Counted from the first letter of the stretch, positions 17,159 to 26,247 are shown. The stretch is 64,000 nucleotides of DNA from Brevundimonas sp. UBA6550 (GCF_002434505.1 NZ_DJKE01000005.1:186001-250000); one strand, 5' to 3'. Notes: generated by a model not told the origin, from the sequence alone. Numbers and translations: made by a program.

Positions 17159-17752
17159 CTAGGCCTCGTCCGCTTCCGAGCCCCGCGCGTCCTCCAAGAT
17201 CTCCAGGCCGCCCTTGGCCGCGACGCCAGCGACCAGAACTCCGACCACCAGATCCGGCCACGACTGTCCGAGCCAAAGCACCAGACCGCCGGCAACGATG
17301 ATCCCGCCGTTGGAGGCGAAGTCGTTGAAGCTGAACGTCTCGGCGGCGCGCAGATTGACATCGTCGCCGTCCAGCCGCCGCAGCATCTGCAGGCAGATCA
17401 GGTTCACGACCGCGGCGATGACCGCAAGGCCGATCATGGTCCAGCCGATTGGCTCCGCCCCGAACCACCAACGCCGCCCCGCATCGATCAGCACCCCGGC
17501 GGCGAAAACCAGCAGAAGGACGCCCGAGACCCGGGCGGCCCGCCGCTTCCACGCAATTGCGCGCCCCACGGCCAGGAAACTGATCAGATAGACGACCGAG
17601 TCCGAGGCGTTGTCGACCGCGTTAGCCAGCAGGGCGCTGGAATCGGCGATCACTCCGCCGATACCGAGCGCTGCGAAAAGCAGCGCATTCAGGATCAAAA
17701 CGACGAGCAGAGTGCGTCGCTGCTCGCGGTCTTTCGCGTTCAAGGCTGTCAA
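17159..17752 (-). CDS. Short cation-diffusion-facilitator family transporter
   Basis: About 197 residues from a TTG at 17752 that overlaps the czcA stop by 4 bases; a second TTG four codons later is possible. Five or six membrane helices; helix 2 ADSSALLANAVDNASDSVVYLISF carries the Asp pair of CDF proteins. The usual C-terminal cytoplasmic dimerisation domain is absent, as in many 'cation transporter' members attached to czc operons. It would export Zn(II), Co(II) or Cd(II) across the inner membrane and feed the CzcCBA pump. The paralogue at 23936-24583 has the same short form. Confidence 0.82.
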   Translation of the reverse strand: MTALNAKDREQRRTLLVVLILNALLFAALGIGGVIADSSALLANAVDNASDSVVYLISFLAVGRAIAWKRRAARVSGVLLLVFAAGVLIDAGRRWWFGAEPIGWTMIGLAVIAAVVNLICLQMLRRLDGDDVNLRAAETFSFNDFASNGGIIVAGGLVLWLGQSWPDLVVGVLVAGVAAKGGLEILEDARGSEADEA

Positions 17753-20700
17753 TCGTCCATTCCTTCCGAGGCTCGGTGTCTGACCGCCCTGGCGGCGAAG
17801 GTCGGCAAGACCAGAAGGGTCAACGCCGTTGCGGTCAAAAGGCCGCCGATGACCACGGTGGCCAAGGGCTTTTGCACCTCTGCGCCCGCCCCGTGCGCCA
17901 GCGCCATCGGAATGAAACCGACGATCGCCACGAGCGCGGTCGTCAGGACCGCTCGCAGACGACTGGAGGCGCCTTCGACCGCCGCCTCCATCGCCGGCAG
18001 GCCGGATGTCAGTCGCTCGCGAATAGCCTGCATCAGCACCAGGCCGTTGAGGGTCGCCACGCCCGAGACCGCGATGAAACCGACGGCGGCCGAGACGGAG
18101 AACGGCATCCCGCGCAAAAAGAGAGCGAGGGCTCCGCCAACGAGCGCAAGCGGCACGCATGCGAAGACCAACCCAGCCTCGGCGAAGGAGCCCAGCGCCA
18201 GGAACAGCAAGACTCCGATCAGGATGAAGACGATCGGAATGACGACGCCGAAGCGCTGCTCAGCGCGCTTGAGATTTTCAAACTGGCCGCCCCAGTCGAG
18301 ATGCACGGCCGCCGGCAGGTCGATCTCTCCAACCCGCGACTGGGCCTCGGAGACGAAACCGCCCAGATCCCGTCCCCGCACATTGGCCTGGACGACCATC
18401 CGCCGGCTGCCGTTCTCGCGGCTGATCTGGTTGGGGCCTTCGGCGGTCTGAATCCGGGCCACCGAAGCGAGCGGTACGACGACGCCTGACGACGAGACGA
18501 TCGGCAAGGCGGCGAGGGCTGCGGGATCATTGCGAGCGTCATCCGGCAGACGGACCACCACATCGAAGCGACGATCGCCTTCGAAGATGCGACCCGCTTC
18601 TGCCCCCCCGACGCCCACGGATACGGCCTCGCTGACATCGGCCGCTGACAACCCGTAATTGGCGGCGGCGAACCGGTCGACGCTGACCGTCAGCGTCGGC
18701 AAACCCGACGCCTGCTCCACCCGCACGTCAGCCGAGCCCGGCGTTGCTCGCAGAGCCGCGGCGACCTGGTCCGCGACGCCCTGCATCGTGACGAAGTTGT
18801 CGCCGAAAACAGTGACTGCGAGGTCGCTTCTCACGCCTGAGCTCAGTTCGTTGAAACGCATTTCGATTGGCTGACTAAATTCGAACGCGTTTCCGAGCTG
18901 CTCCATGGCGGTGGCCTCGAGGCGCTCGACCAGTTCCTCCTTGTGTAGACCGGGCTCGGGCCAGTCGTTTCGATCCTTCAAGATGATGACCGCATCGGAG
19001 ATATTCGGCCCCATTGGGTCGATCGCGACCTCGGCGGTGCCCGTCTTGGAGAAAACCGATTGAACCTCGGGCGTCGCCAGAAGAGCGCGTTCGAGATTCT
19101 GCTGCATTCGAAGCGACTGTTCGAGTGACGTCGCCGGAGGTTTGGCCACGAACATCGACACGTCGCCCTCGTCGAGCGTGGGGATGAACTCCCTGCCCAA
19201 GGCCATGAAGGACGCCGCGCCGACCGCTACGGCCGCCACCGCCGAGATCAGAACGACCTGGGGCCGGGCCACCGCCTGCCGGATGGCCGGCTCGATCCAC
19301 CGGCGGGCGAAGCGGAGGATCCGCGTTTCATGTTCGACGACCTCCCCGTCGGGTCCGACGTGCGAGGATTTGGGATCTCGCACGAGCAGCGCGGTCATCG
19401 CGGGCACGAAGGTGAAGGAGAAGATGAAAGCCCCTACGAGCGCCAGCATCACGGTGGCGCCCATCGGCTGGAAGGTCTTGCCTTCCACGCCTTCCAGCAG
19501 CAGCAACGGTGCGAAGACGAGGAGGATGATCAACTGGCCGAAAGCGGCTGGCTTAACCATCTGGCGCGCGGATTGGATCGCCACCCCTAACCGCTCGTGG
19601 CGGGTAAGCACCCGACCGAGTTGGGCGCGCCGTTGAGCCAGCAGCAGAAGGGTGTTCTCGATCACCACCACTCCGCCGTCAACCATCAGCCCGAAGTCCA
19701 GGGCGCCCAGGCTCATCAGGTTGCCGCTGATCCCGAAGTGGTTCATGCCGATGACGGCGAACAGAAAGCTGAGCGGGATCATCAGCGCGGTGATGCTCGC
19801 CGCGCGGATGTTGCCCAGCAGCAGGAACAGGATCACCACCACGAGCAGGGCGCCCTCGGTCAGATTGCGCGCCACTGTGGCGATGGTGGAATTGACCAGC
19901 TCGCTCCGGTTCAACACCGGCGTTGCGACGATCCCCGGCGGCAGGCTGTCGCCGACCTCGGTTAGACGTTCCGCCGCGGCTTGAGCCACCGTGCGGCTAT
20001 TGCCGCCGGCGATCATCAGAGCCGTTCCCATGACCACCTCGTGGCCATCCCGGCTGGCGGCTCCGAGCCGAAGCCCCTGCCCGACCTCGACCGTGGCGAC
20101 GTCAGCGACGCGGATGACGAGACCGCCCCGGTTCACAATCGGCGCCTGCCTCAAATCCTCGACGTTGCCCGCCAAGGCATCCGTGCGAACGACCAGGGCC
20201 TCTCCACCCCGTCGAATGAAGCCGGCGCCGGCCTGGGTGTTCGCCCGTTCGAGCGCTTCGGTCAGGTCATTCAGCCCAAGACCATAGCTGGAGAGCCGCG
20301 CTACATCCGGTCGAACCGCATACTCCTTGACGTAGCCGCCGATCGTATCGACGCCGGCAAGTCCCTCGGTGCCGCGCATCAGAGGCGCGACGATCCAGTC
20401 CTGAACCGTGCGGAGATAGGTGGCGCGCTGCTCTGGCGTCGCGAGCCGTTCGCCTTCGGGAGTCAGATAATCGCCCCCCGCTTGCCAACCCGGCTGGCCG
20501 GGTCGGGACAGGTTCTGGCTGTTGAACGGCACATAATCGACCGTCCACATCAGCACTTCGCCCAAGCCGGTGGTGATGGGAGAAAGCGCGGGCTCGACAC
20601 CCTCGGGCAGACCCTCACGAGCGGCCGCCAGCCGTTCCGCGACCTGCTGGCGCGCGAAATAGATGTCTGTCTCATCGGTGAAGATGGCGGTGATCTGGCT

Positions 20701-20970
20701 GAACCCGTTGCGCGATAGCGATCGGGTGCTCGTCAGGCCAGGAACGCCCGACAGCGCGGTTTCAAGCGGATAGGTCACCTGGCGCTCGATCTGTTCCGGC
20801 GCGAGGGCGGGAGCGACCGTGGTGATTTGCACTTGGCGGTTGGTGATGTCCGGGACCGCGTCGATCGGAAGCTTGGTCAGTTCAAACAGACCCAGTCCGG
20901 CGACGAGGGCGACGGCGATGACGACGAACCAGCGGAACCGGACCGACGCCGAAATGACGGCATTGAACAT
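17749..20970 (-). CDS. czcA: CzcA-like heavy-metal RND pump
   Basis: 1073 residues, twelve membrane helices. Helix 4 reads GALDFGLMVDGGVVVIENTLLLL, matching the DFG...DGA...VEN signature of the Co/Zn/Cd (HME1) class, in contrast to the CusA pump in this window. Other landmarks are LPIDAVPDITNRQVQI (residues 34-49) and the second-half ALGREFIPTLDEGDVSMF. Proton-driven exporter of Co(II), Zn(II) and Cd(II), working with CzcB and CzcC. It is third in the operon after the small exported gene, czcC and czcB; the gap to czcB is 10 bases. Confidence 0.94.
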   Translation of the reverse strand: MFNAVISASVRFRWFVVIAVALVAGLGLFELTKLPIDAVPDITNRQVQITTVAPALAPEQIERQVTYPLETALSGVPGLTSTRSLSRNGFSQITAIFTDETDIYFARQQVAERLAAAREGLPEGVEPALSPITTGLGEVLMWTVDYVPFNSQNLSRPGQPGWQAGGDYLTPEGERLATPEQRATYLRTVQDWIVAPLMRGTEGLAGVDTIGGYVKEYAVRPDVARLSSYGLGLNDLTEALERANTQAGAGFIRRGGEALVVRTDALAGNVEDLRQAPIVNRGGLVIRVADVATVEVGQGLRLGAASRDGHEVVMGTALMIAGGNSRTVAQAAAERLTEVGDSLPPGIVATPVLNRSELVNSTIATVARNLTEGALLVVVILFLLLGNIRAASITALMIPLSFLFAVIGMNHFGISGNLMSLGALDFGLMVDGGVVVIENTLLLLAQRRAQLGRVLTRHERLGVAIQSARQMVKPAAFGQLIILLVFAPLLLLEGVEGKTFQPMGATVMLALVGAFIFSFTFVPAMTALLVRDPKSSHVGPDGEVVEHETRILRFARRWIEPAIRQAVARPQVVLISAVAAVAVGAASFMALGREFIPTLDEGDVSMFVAKPPATSLEQSLRMQQNLERALLATPEVQSVFSKTGTAEVAIDPMGPNISDAVIILKDRNDWPEPGLHKEELVERLEATAMEQLGNAFEFSQPIEMRFNELSSGVRSDLAVTVFGDNFVTMQGVADQVAAALRATPGSADVRVEQASGLPTLTVSVDRFAAANYGLSAADVSEAVSVGVGGAEAGRIFEGDRRFDVVVRLPDDARNDPAALAALPIVSSSGVVVPLASVARIQTAEGPNQISRENGSRRMVVQANVRGRDLGGFVSEAQSRVGEIDLPAAVHLDWGGQFENLKRAEQRFGVVIPIVFILIGVLLFLALGSFAEAGLVFACVPLALVGGALALFLRGMPFSVSAAVGFIAVSGVATLNGLVLMQAIRERLTSGLPAMEAAVEGASSRLRAVLTTALVAIVGFIPMALAHGAGAEVQKPLATVVIGGLLTATALTLLVLPTFAARAVRHRASEGMDD

Positions 20971-20980
20971 GGATCGATCC

Positions 20981-22147
20981 CTAGTCTTCGTCTTCGGCCT
21001 CGCCCTTGGCGAGTTCCGCTTTCAGGAGGAAGGCGTTGGCCCCCGCGATACGTTCGGAGCCGTCCAATCCGCGCAGGATTTCGGTTCGGTCTCCGGCTTG
21101 CCGGCCGATCAGCACCGGAACGGCCCGGAAGCCGTCCGCCGTTTGCACGAAGACCACAGCCGAGCCGTTCACGGTCTGGACGGACTCGGACGGCACGGCG
21201 AGACCATCCGACAAGGCGCCGGTCACGACCGTACCGCTGACGGCCGAGCCGGCGGGAGGCAAGCCTGCGTCGACGGGCCGGGCGCGGATGATCGTCGCGC
21301 CGCTTTGTTCGCTTGCATCGACGGCGACCCCGGTGACGACCGCAGCGAACTCGCCGTTCGCCCCTTGCACATTCATCCGGACGCCGGGGCTGACTTGAGC
21401 GGCCAAGGCGGGAGGCGCATTGAAAACGATCTCGACACGGGCGGGATTGGTGACCTCCGCGATCACGCTCCCTTGGGCCGCGAAGCCACCAGGTCCGACC
21501 TGAACGCTGGTCACAACGCCGTTGATCGGGCTGGCGACGCTTACGCGACCCGATGCGCTTGGCGATCCGGCTGCAGCCGTGCGGGCGCGCGCTGCCCGCG
21601 CCGCCGCCTCCGCGCTCAGCGCCTGCGCCCGCGACGCTTCGACGTCCTGTCGGGCGACGACGCCCGCCTGCTCCAGATTTTGATCCCGCTCGTAAGCGCG
21701 ACGCGCGGCCTCCGCTGAAGCGTTGGCGGCTTCCGCGTCCGCGCGGTAGGTGGCGGCGTCGCCACTCACCAGAATGGCCAAGGGCTGTCCGGTTCGCACC
21801 GGTTGTCCGGGCGCCACCAGAACCCGCTCGACCCGCCCGCCAATCACCGCCGCGACAGAGGCTCGCGCATCGACCATCGGTTCGACCCGACCGCTCAACC
21901 GGGTCTCGCCGCCTCCGCCACCAGCGACCGTCACCACGGCGATACCGGCCGCCTGGATCTGGGCCGGAGTGAGGACCACGACGCCCTCGGCGGCGCCGCT
22001 TTCCGCCTCATGGCCTTCCTCCCCACTTTCTTCGGCGGCAGGCGCGGGCTCCGGGCCGAAGACCGAATAAAGCCCGACGCCGCCAAGCAGGATCACGGCG
22101 GCGGCTCCACCCAGGAGCCAGGGTTTGCGAAGCGAGGTGTGATTCAT
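20981..22147 (-). CDS. czcB: CzcB-like membrane-fusion protein
   Basis: 388 residues. A single N-terminal membrane helix (WLLGGAAAVILLGGVGLYSVF), an acidic, His-containing linker (EESGEEGHEAESGAAEG), then lipoyl-like and alpha-hairpin segments (GQPVRTGQPLAILVSG, later SGRVSVASPINGVVTSVQVGPGGF) and a beta-barrel. Links CzcA to CzcC in the periplasm. It overlaps the czcC stop by 4 bases. Unlike the CusB of this window, it has no Met-rich motif and no fused chaperone domain, consistent with divalent-metal specificity. Confidence 0.91.
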   Translation of the reverse strand: MNHTSLRKPWLLGGAAAVILLGGVGLYSVFGPEPAPAAEESGEEGHEAESGAAEGVVVLTPAQIQAAGIAVVTVAGGGGGETRLSGRVEPMVDARASVAAVIGGRVERVLVAPGQPVRTGQPLAILVSGDAATYRADAEAANASAEAARRAYERDQNLEQAGVVARQDVEASRAQALSAEAAARAARARTAAAGSPSASGRVSVASPINGVVTSVQVGPGGFAAQGSVIAEVTNPARVEIVFNAPPALAAQVSPGVRMNVQGANGEFAAVVTGVAVDASEQSGATIIRARPVDAGLPPAGSAVSGTVVTGALSDGLAVPSESVQTVNGSAVVFVQTADGFRAVPVLIGRQAGDRTEILRGLDGSERIAGANAFLLKAELAKGEAEDED

Positions 22148-23394
22148 TGCGACGTTCCAAAAGGGGCGCGGCCTTGCAGGCGCGCGAGGTCGATTTCGGC
22201 GCGGACCCGCGCGAGGCGAGCGTCAACGGCGGCGTTGCGGGCGGAGATCAAGGCAGCGCGGGATGAGCGCAGCTCGAGTTGTGAGATACGGCCGGCTTCG
22301 AATCCGATCCTCGATAGCCGGTAGGCCTCCTCGGCCGCGGCGACGCCGGCGTCGGCCGCGGCGACCCGGCTAGCCGAAGCGCTGAGACGCGCCATCGCGG
22401 CGTCACGATCCGCCTGCGCCTCTTGACGGGCGCCCAGCAGCCGGGCGTCGGCGGCCCGAAACTCGGCCTGCGCCGCTTCGATGTTGCCTCGGTTGCGATC
22501 GAACAAGGGCAGCGGCAAGCTCACGCCCAGCGTGACGGCGGTGGCGTCTTCGGCTTCATAACGGCGAACGCCGACGGACGCGGTCACGTCGGGTCGGGAC
22601 CTCAAGCGCTCCACGTCGATCCGGCGCTCCGCCGCCTCACGATCCGCTTCCGCCACCCGTACTGTAAGCGTTCCGGCTGCGCCGTCGTCGCTCGCCGCCA
22701 GGGGCGCGCGGTCGAGCAGGCCGCTGTCGATGGAGGTCACCGGAGCGGTGGCGACCGCCCTCAGCCGGGCGAAAGCCGCATCGCGTTCTGCTTGGGCTTC
22801 ATCCAGCGCGGCGCGGGCGGCGGCCGCTTCGCTCTCTCCCTGGATACCGCGCAGCAAGGGCTCACGTCCCTCCTCGACCAGAGTCAGGGCCGCCCGCGTA
22901 TCGGCTACGGTGAGCGATAACGCCTCCTGAGCGAGGTCCGCGCGCCTTTCCGCAGCCTCAGCCTCGGCATAGACCAGCGCGAGACGTCCCGCGGCCTCGA
23001 TGCCCGCCATGTCACGCCGCAAGGAGGCGGTTCCGGCGTCGGCGCGCGCCGCTTCGACGCGGGCGCCCCGGCGACCCCACAATTCCAGGTCCTGGCTGAG
23101 CGAGAGCGTGGTTTCGGCGTTGTTGTAGCCCTCGAATGGGCCGCTTCCGAAGGCGTTTTCAACCTCGAGCGCAGCGGTCGGATTCGGCCTGACCCTCGCC
23201 TGACGCACGCGCGCCTCGGCGGCGTCAAGCAAGGCGTCGGCCTCAAGCGTCGCCGGTGATTGGCCGAGACGCTGCAGAAGCGTTTCGTAGCTCGGCGCGG
23301 GATCGGCCCAGGCGGGACCGGTCAGACTGGTCGCCAGGGCGACCAGCGCGCAGCCCGCCGCGAGATGCGGCCGACGGCGAATGGGAGAAGGCAT
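22144..23394 (-). CDS. czcC: CzcC-like outer-membrane efflux channel
   Basis: 416 residues, OEP/TolC superfamily. Signal peptide up to about LTGPAWA-DP (residue 31). Hallmarks are RPNPTAALEVENAFGSGPFEG (residues 70-90), LSQDLELWGRRGARVE and GVSLPLPLFDRNRGNI. It provides the outer duct of the Czc pump. It is second in the operon, after a small exported protein gene 54 bases upstream. Confidence 0.91.
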   Translation of the reverse strand: MPSPIRRRPHLAAGCALVALATSLTGPAWADPAPSYETLLQRLGQSPATLEADALLDAAEARVRQARVRPNPTAALEVENAFGSGPFEGYNNAETTLSLSQDLELWGRRGARVEAARADAGTASLRRDMAGIEAAGRLALVYAEAEAAERRADLAQEALSLTVADTRAALTLVEEGREPLLRGIQGESEAAAARAALDEAQAERDAAFARLRAVATAPVTSIDSGLLDRAPLAASDDGAAGTLTVRVAEADREAAERRIDVERLRSRPDVTASVGVRRYEAEDATAVTLGVSLPLPLFDRNRGNIEAAQAEFRAADARLLGARQEAQADRDAAMARLSASASRVAAADAGVAAAEEAYRLSRIGFEAGRISQLELRSSRAALISARNAAVDARLARVRAEIDLARLQGRAPFGTSQ

Positions 23395-23448
23395 GATCTC
23401 ATGTCCCGAAAGGTTGACGTGAAAGGCGCCGCTCAGGGCGCAGTCCCG

Positions 23449-23796
23449 TCAGCCTTGGGGCGGTCGATCCGGTCCGGACGGCGTGCGCGAGACGAAGGCG
23501 TCGGCCGGGGCGACCCGGCTGGAGACGCTGCGAACCGGCATCAGGGCCGGAGGCGAAGGCGCGTCCGCGGCGGTCATGGCGATGTGGTGACACTGGCAGT
23601 AGCTGCAGAACGGCCCGCACTGGCGGGGCTCGTCCGGCCGGGAGTCCGCCGGTTCCGAAACGACCACCGTCGCGGCCGTTGTGGATCCCGCCGGCCATTC
23701 ACAGGCCATCGCATCGACGGACGTCATGCCGAAAACGGCGATGAACGCCGCCAGAAGCGTCGCCAGTAGACCACGATGGAATCGGGAACGTCCCAT
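23449..23796 (-). CDS. Small exported Cys/His protein leading the czc operon
   Basis: 115 residues from the ATG at 23796, chosen over two in-frame ATGs upstream because AAGGGGG lies 5-11 bases before it. Signal peptide GLLATLLAAFIAVFGMTSVDAMA, then a short region with CGPFCSYCQCHH, a dense Cys/His cluster at about residues 60-71, and a proline-rich tail. Position and size recall CzcI of Cupriavidus, but sequence identity cannot be asserted. Probably periplasmic binding or sensing of divalent metals. Confidence 0.72.
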   Translation of the reverse strand: MGRSRFHRGLLATLLAAFIAVFGMTSVDAMACEWPAGSTTAATVVVSEPADSRPDEPRQCGPFCSYCQCHHIAMTAADAPSPPALMPVRSVSSRVAPADAFVSRTPSGPDRPPQG

Positions 23797-23878
23797 AAGC
23801 CCCCTTACCATGATTGTCCGACAGATCAATCAGAACGGCATGGCTCGCTGTCGACCGTCCGCTTCGCGCATTTTCCGC

Positions 23879-23909
23879 TTGATCCTCTAGTTGCTAGAGG
23901 ATGCAGAAG
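23879..23909 (+). promoter_or_regulatory. MerR-family operator upstream of the second CDF gene
   Basis: TTGATC (23879-23884) followed by the perfect 7-3-7 dyad CCTCTAG / CTAGAGG (23884-23890 and 23894-23900). The geometry equals that of the mer operator at 9323-9353, with the dyad starting on the last base of the -35. A 19-base spacer would put the -10 at 23904-23909 (CAGAAG), a poor match, so the operator is convincing and the exact promoter less so. The MerR-type gene at 26909-27349 is the best candidate regulator on the element. Confidence 0.75.
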
Positions 23910-23935
23910 GGGGGTGTTCTCACCGGAGTCTCCCC

Positions 23936-24583
23936 ATGTCGACGCCTCTGACACCCGACGCAACCCCCGCTGCAGGATGCGGTTGCAGCACGCCGAAGTT
24001 CGATGGCGCCACCCCGGCGTACCGCCGGATCCTGGTGACCGTGATCGCCATCAACGCCCTCGCGTTCGTGGCGATCATCGGGGGTGCGATCGCACAAGGG
24101 TCCGCCTCGCTCGGCGCCAACGCCCTCGACTTCCTGGCCGACAGCGCCACCTACGCGATCAGCCTTTGGGCCATCGGCCGGAGCGTTCGCGTCCGCGCGG
24201 GCGCCGCGCTTCTAAAGGGGGCCAGCCTCGGCTTGCTGGCGCTCTCGATCCTTGGCTTCGCCATCTGGCGTGCGGTCACGGGGGCTCCGCCGGAGGGCTC
24301 GGTGATCACCGGCCTCGGACTGTTCGGGTTTGCCGCCAACGTCATCGCCGCCCTCCTTCTGGTGCGCCACCGAGACGGCGACGCCAACGTCCGCTCGGTC
24401 TGGCTGTGCACCCGCAACGACCTGATCCAGAGCCTCGTGGTCGCCGGGGCGGGCGCCCTCGTCTGGTTGACCGCGTCGCGGTGGCCGGACCTGATCGCCG
24501 GAATTCTGCTGGCCGGGGTGTTTCTGCAGTCCTCCTGGGCGGTCGTGCGTCAGTCGCGCGACGAACTGCGCGAGGCCGCATGA
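23936..24583 (+). CDS. Second CDF-type cation transporter
   Basis: 215 residues from the ATG at 23936 (GGAG 7-10 bases upstream); an in-frame TTG at 23891 lies inside the operator and is rejected. The cytoplasmic N terminus contains GCGCSTPKFDG, possibly metal-binding. Membrane helices follow, with SASLGANALDFLADSATYAISL (helix 2, CDF Asp pair) and RNDLIQSLVVAGAGALVWL (helix 5). No C-terminal domain. This short CDF type often accompanies lspA and a MerR regulator in heavy-metal clusters. Overlaps the methyltransferase gene by 4 bases. Confidence 0.83.
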   Translation: MSTPLTPDATPAAGCGCSTPKFDGATPAYRRILVTVIAINALAFVAIIGGAIAQGSASLGANALDFLADSATYAISLWAIGRSVRVRAGAALLKGASLGLLALSILGFAIWRAVTGAPPEGSVITGLGLFGFAANVIAALLLVRHRDGDANVRSVWLCTRNDLIQSLVVAGAGALVWLTASRWPDLIAGILLAGVFLQSSWAVVRQSRDELREAA

Positions 24584-25263
24584 CGACGATCGACTACACG
24601 CCCGCCCTCGGTCACTCAGGCCTGAGCGGCCTCTACGACCTGGCTATTGCGCTCTGGACGCGCGAGCGCCGCTGGCGATCGGCCTTCCTCGACCAGATCG
24701 CCCCCGGGGCTTCTGAAACACTCGTCGATGTCGGTTGCGGCACAGGCGCGCTCACCGCCTTGATCGCGGCAGAGGCGCCGACGGCGAAGGTGATCGGGAT
24801 CGATCCCGATCCGGATATTCTCGCCCGCGCCCGAAACCGGGCGACGAAGCGCGGCCTGGCCGTCGTCTTTGCCCGCGGATACGCCGACGACGCGGCGACG
24901 CTGGTCGGACCCGGCCGGGCGGACAAGGCCGTCTCCAGCCTGGTCTTCCATCAGGTTCCGCTCGCCGGCAAACGGAGCGGCCTCGCCGCGATGTTCGACG
25001 CCCTCCGGCCCGGCGGCGAGCTGCATATCGCCGACTACGGTCTGCAACGCACTCCGCTGATGCGATTTCTCTTCCGCCAGGTCCAGGCGCTCGACGGTCG
25101 GGAAAATACCCAGCCGAGCGCTGAAGGCGTTCTCCAGGGCCTCATGGCCGAGGTCGGCTTCGAGGGCGTGGAGGAATGCAAGGTCATTCCCACGCCGAGC
25201 GGCTCGATCTCCCTCTACAGGGCGCGCAAGCCGCTAGCTCGCCCTATCGCTGCTCGACCCTGA
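24580..25263 (+). CDS. Class I SAM-dependent methyltransferase
   Basis: 227 residues. Motif I LVDVGCGTGALTALIA (residues 48-63), acidic post-I loop GIDPDPDILARAR, and ALRPGGELHIADYG further on: a UbiE-like small-molecule methyltransferase. Coupled to the CDF gene by ATGA overlap. Such genes recur in metal islands next to CDF and lspA genes; the substrate is unknown. Its last residues (GSISLYRARKP) resemble those of a decayed copy at 25619-25746. Confidence 0.85.
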   Translation: MTTIDYTPALGHSGLSGLYDLAIALWTRERRWRSAFLDQIAPGASETLVDVGCGTGALTALIAAEAPTAKVIGIDPDPDILARARNRATKRGLAVVFARGYADDAATLVGPGRADKAVSSLVFHQVPLAGKRSGLAAMFDALRPGGELHIADYGLQRTPLMRFLFRQVQALDGRENTQPSAEGVLQGLMAEVGFEGVEECKVIPTPSGSISLYRARKPLARPIAARP

Positions 25264-25290
25264 CTCATCCCCTCACCAAAGGAGCCTTCA

Positions 25291-25593
25291 ATGCGCACGG
25301 TTCTCTCCATGCTCACCCTCTTAGCCGCCTTCGCCGCTGCCCCCGTCGTCGCCCAGTCAACCGCGCCGACACGCGCGGTCCTGGCGGACGCGTCGCGCGT
25401 CCCCGCCCGCGCCACCATCATCGATGGTGCGAACTGGCGCTGCGAAGGCCAGACCTGCACCGCCTCAGGCGGTGTTGATCAGCCGGCGCCGCGCGCCTGC
25501 CGCCGCGTCGTGGCCCGTTTCGGCGCCGTGACAGAGTTCTCGTGGAAGGGCACGGTCCTCTCGGGCGAGCAACTGGCCGTATGCAACCGGTGA
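25291..25593 (+). CDS. Small exported protein, possibly CC_3452-like
   Basis: 100 residues with a clear signal peptide (MRTVLSMLTLLAAFAAAPVVAQ). The mature part, with WRCEGQTCTASGG, then RACRRVVARFGAVTEFSWKG and a C-terminal CNR, holds four cysteines that could form two disulphides. The pattern recalls a small periplasmic family common in Caulobacterales, but I am not certain of the family name. An AAAGGAG ribosome site lies upstream. Function unknown. Confidence 0.75.
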   Translation: MRTVLSMLTLLAAFAAAPVVAQSTAPTRAVLADASRVPARATIIDGANWRCEGQTCTASGGVDQPAPRACRRVVARFGAVTEFSWKGTVLSGEQLAVCNR

Positions 25594-25618
25594 CGGCGGT
25601 AACGTCAATGTCGATGTC

Positions 25619-25746
25619 ATGCCCGACCCGTCAGGGTTTAGAGACAATGGTCTTCTCGCCAAGCCTGGTGGCCGACACCGCCTCCGACGCCGAACGGCTG
25701 GATTTCCTTTTACAGAGCGCGCAAGTCCGTGGGCGGCGCCGATGAC
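25619..25746 (+). pseudogene. 3' remnant of a second methyltransferase
   Basis: One frame reads PTPNGWISFYRARKSVGGADD then stop, which aligns with the end of the intact methyltransferase (IPTPSGSISLYRARKP). Another frame just before it reads SGFRDNGLLAK, like a methyltransferase C-terminal 'GFRD' segment, so a frameshift separates them. The relic's stop codon overlaps the lspA start (ATGACTAA), showing that lspA was once coupled to this older methyltransferase gene. Confidence 0.62.
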
Positions 25747-26247
25747 TAAAACGCCCTTGCCTTCCAGCCTCGCACGAACGCTCGGCTTTGCTCTGGCGGG
25801 GTTCCTCGTGGTCGTGGACCAATCGACCAAGGCCTGGGCTCGCGCTCAACTCGACGAGCCGGTGGACCTCGGTCCTTTCCTGAACCTGATCCTCGGCTTC
25901 AACCGGGGCGTCAGCTTCGGCTTGCTGTCGGCCGATGGGGATGCGGGGCGCTGGCTCCTCGTAACGGTCACCGGTTTGATCGCGGCGGCGATGCTGGTCG
26001 CGATCGGCCGTTCACGACGTCAAGCATGATCTTCGCACTGGCGCTGGTGGCCGGCGGGGCGCTGGGCAACATCGTCGACCGCGTCCGATCGGGCGCGGTG
26101 ACGGACTTCATCGACGTTCATATCGGCAAGGCGCATTGGCCGACGTTCAACCTCGCCGACGCCGCCATTGTTCTCGGCGTGGCGGCCCTGATCTTCTTGT
26201 CGGCGCGGAACGCCAGGGACGACGGCGCCGTGGAGATTCGGCGGTGA
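25742..26247 (+). pseudogene. lspA: lspA (signal peptidase II, PbrC-like), split by a one-base frameshift
   Basis: Two abutting frames together give about 168 residues, the usual LspA length. The first (25742-26029, 95 aa) has DQSTKAWA and [13 protein letters not shown] and ends GRSRRQA-stop. The second (26026-26247, 73 aa) begins [11 protein letters not shown] and carries both catalytic-Asp motifs, GNIVDR and FNLADAAI. Restoring one base in the 'gc-atg' codon at 26024-26028 would rejoin them. The frames also overlap as ATGA, so two coupled half-proteins cannot be excluded. LspA cleaves lipoprotein signal peptides; plasmid copies (pbrC) occur in lead-resistance operons. Confidence 0.8.

Noticed and set aside
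23797..23878. TTGATC on the minus strand as promoter of the czc operon
   Set aside because: No -10 at 16-19 bases and no dyad; the czc promoter could not be located.
23891..23935. TTG start extending the second CDF transporter by 15 residues
   Set aside because: It lies within the operator dyad and has no ribosome site; the ATG at 23936 has GGAG.
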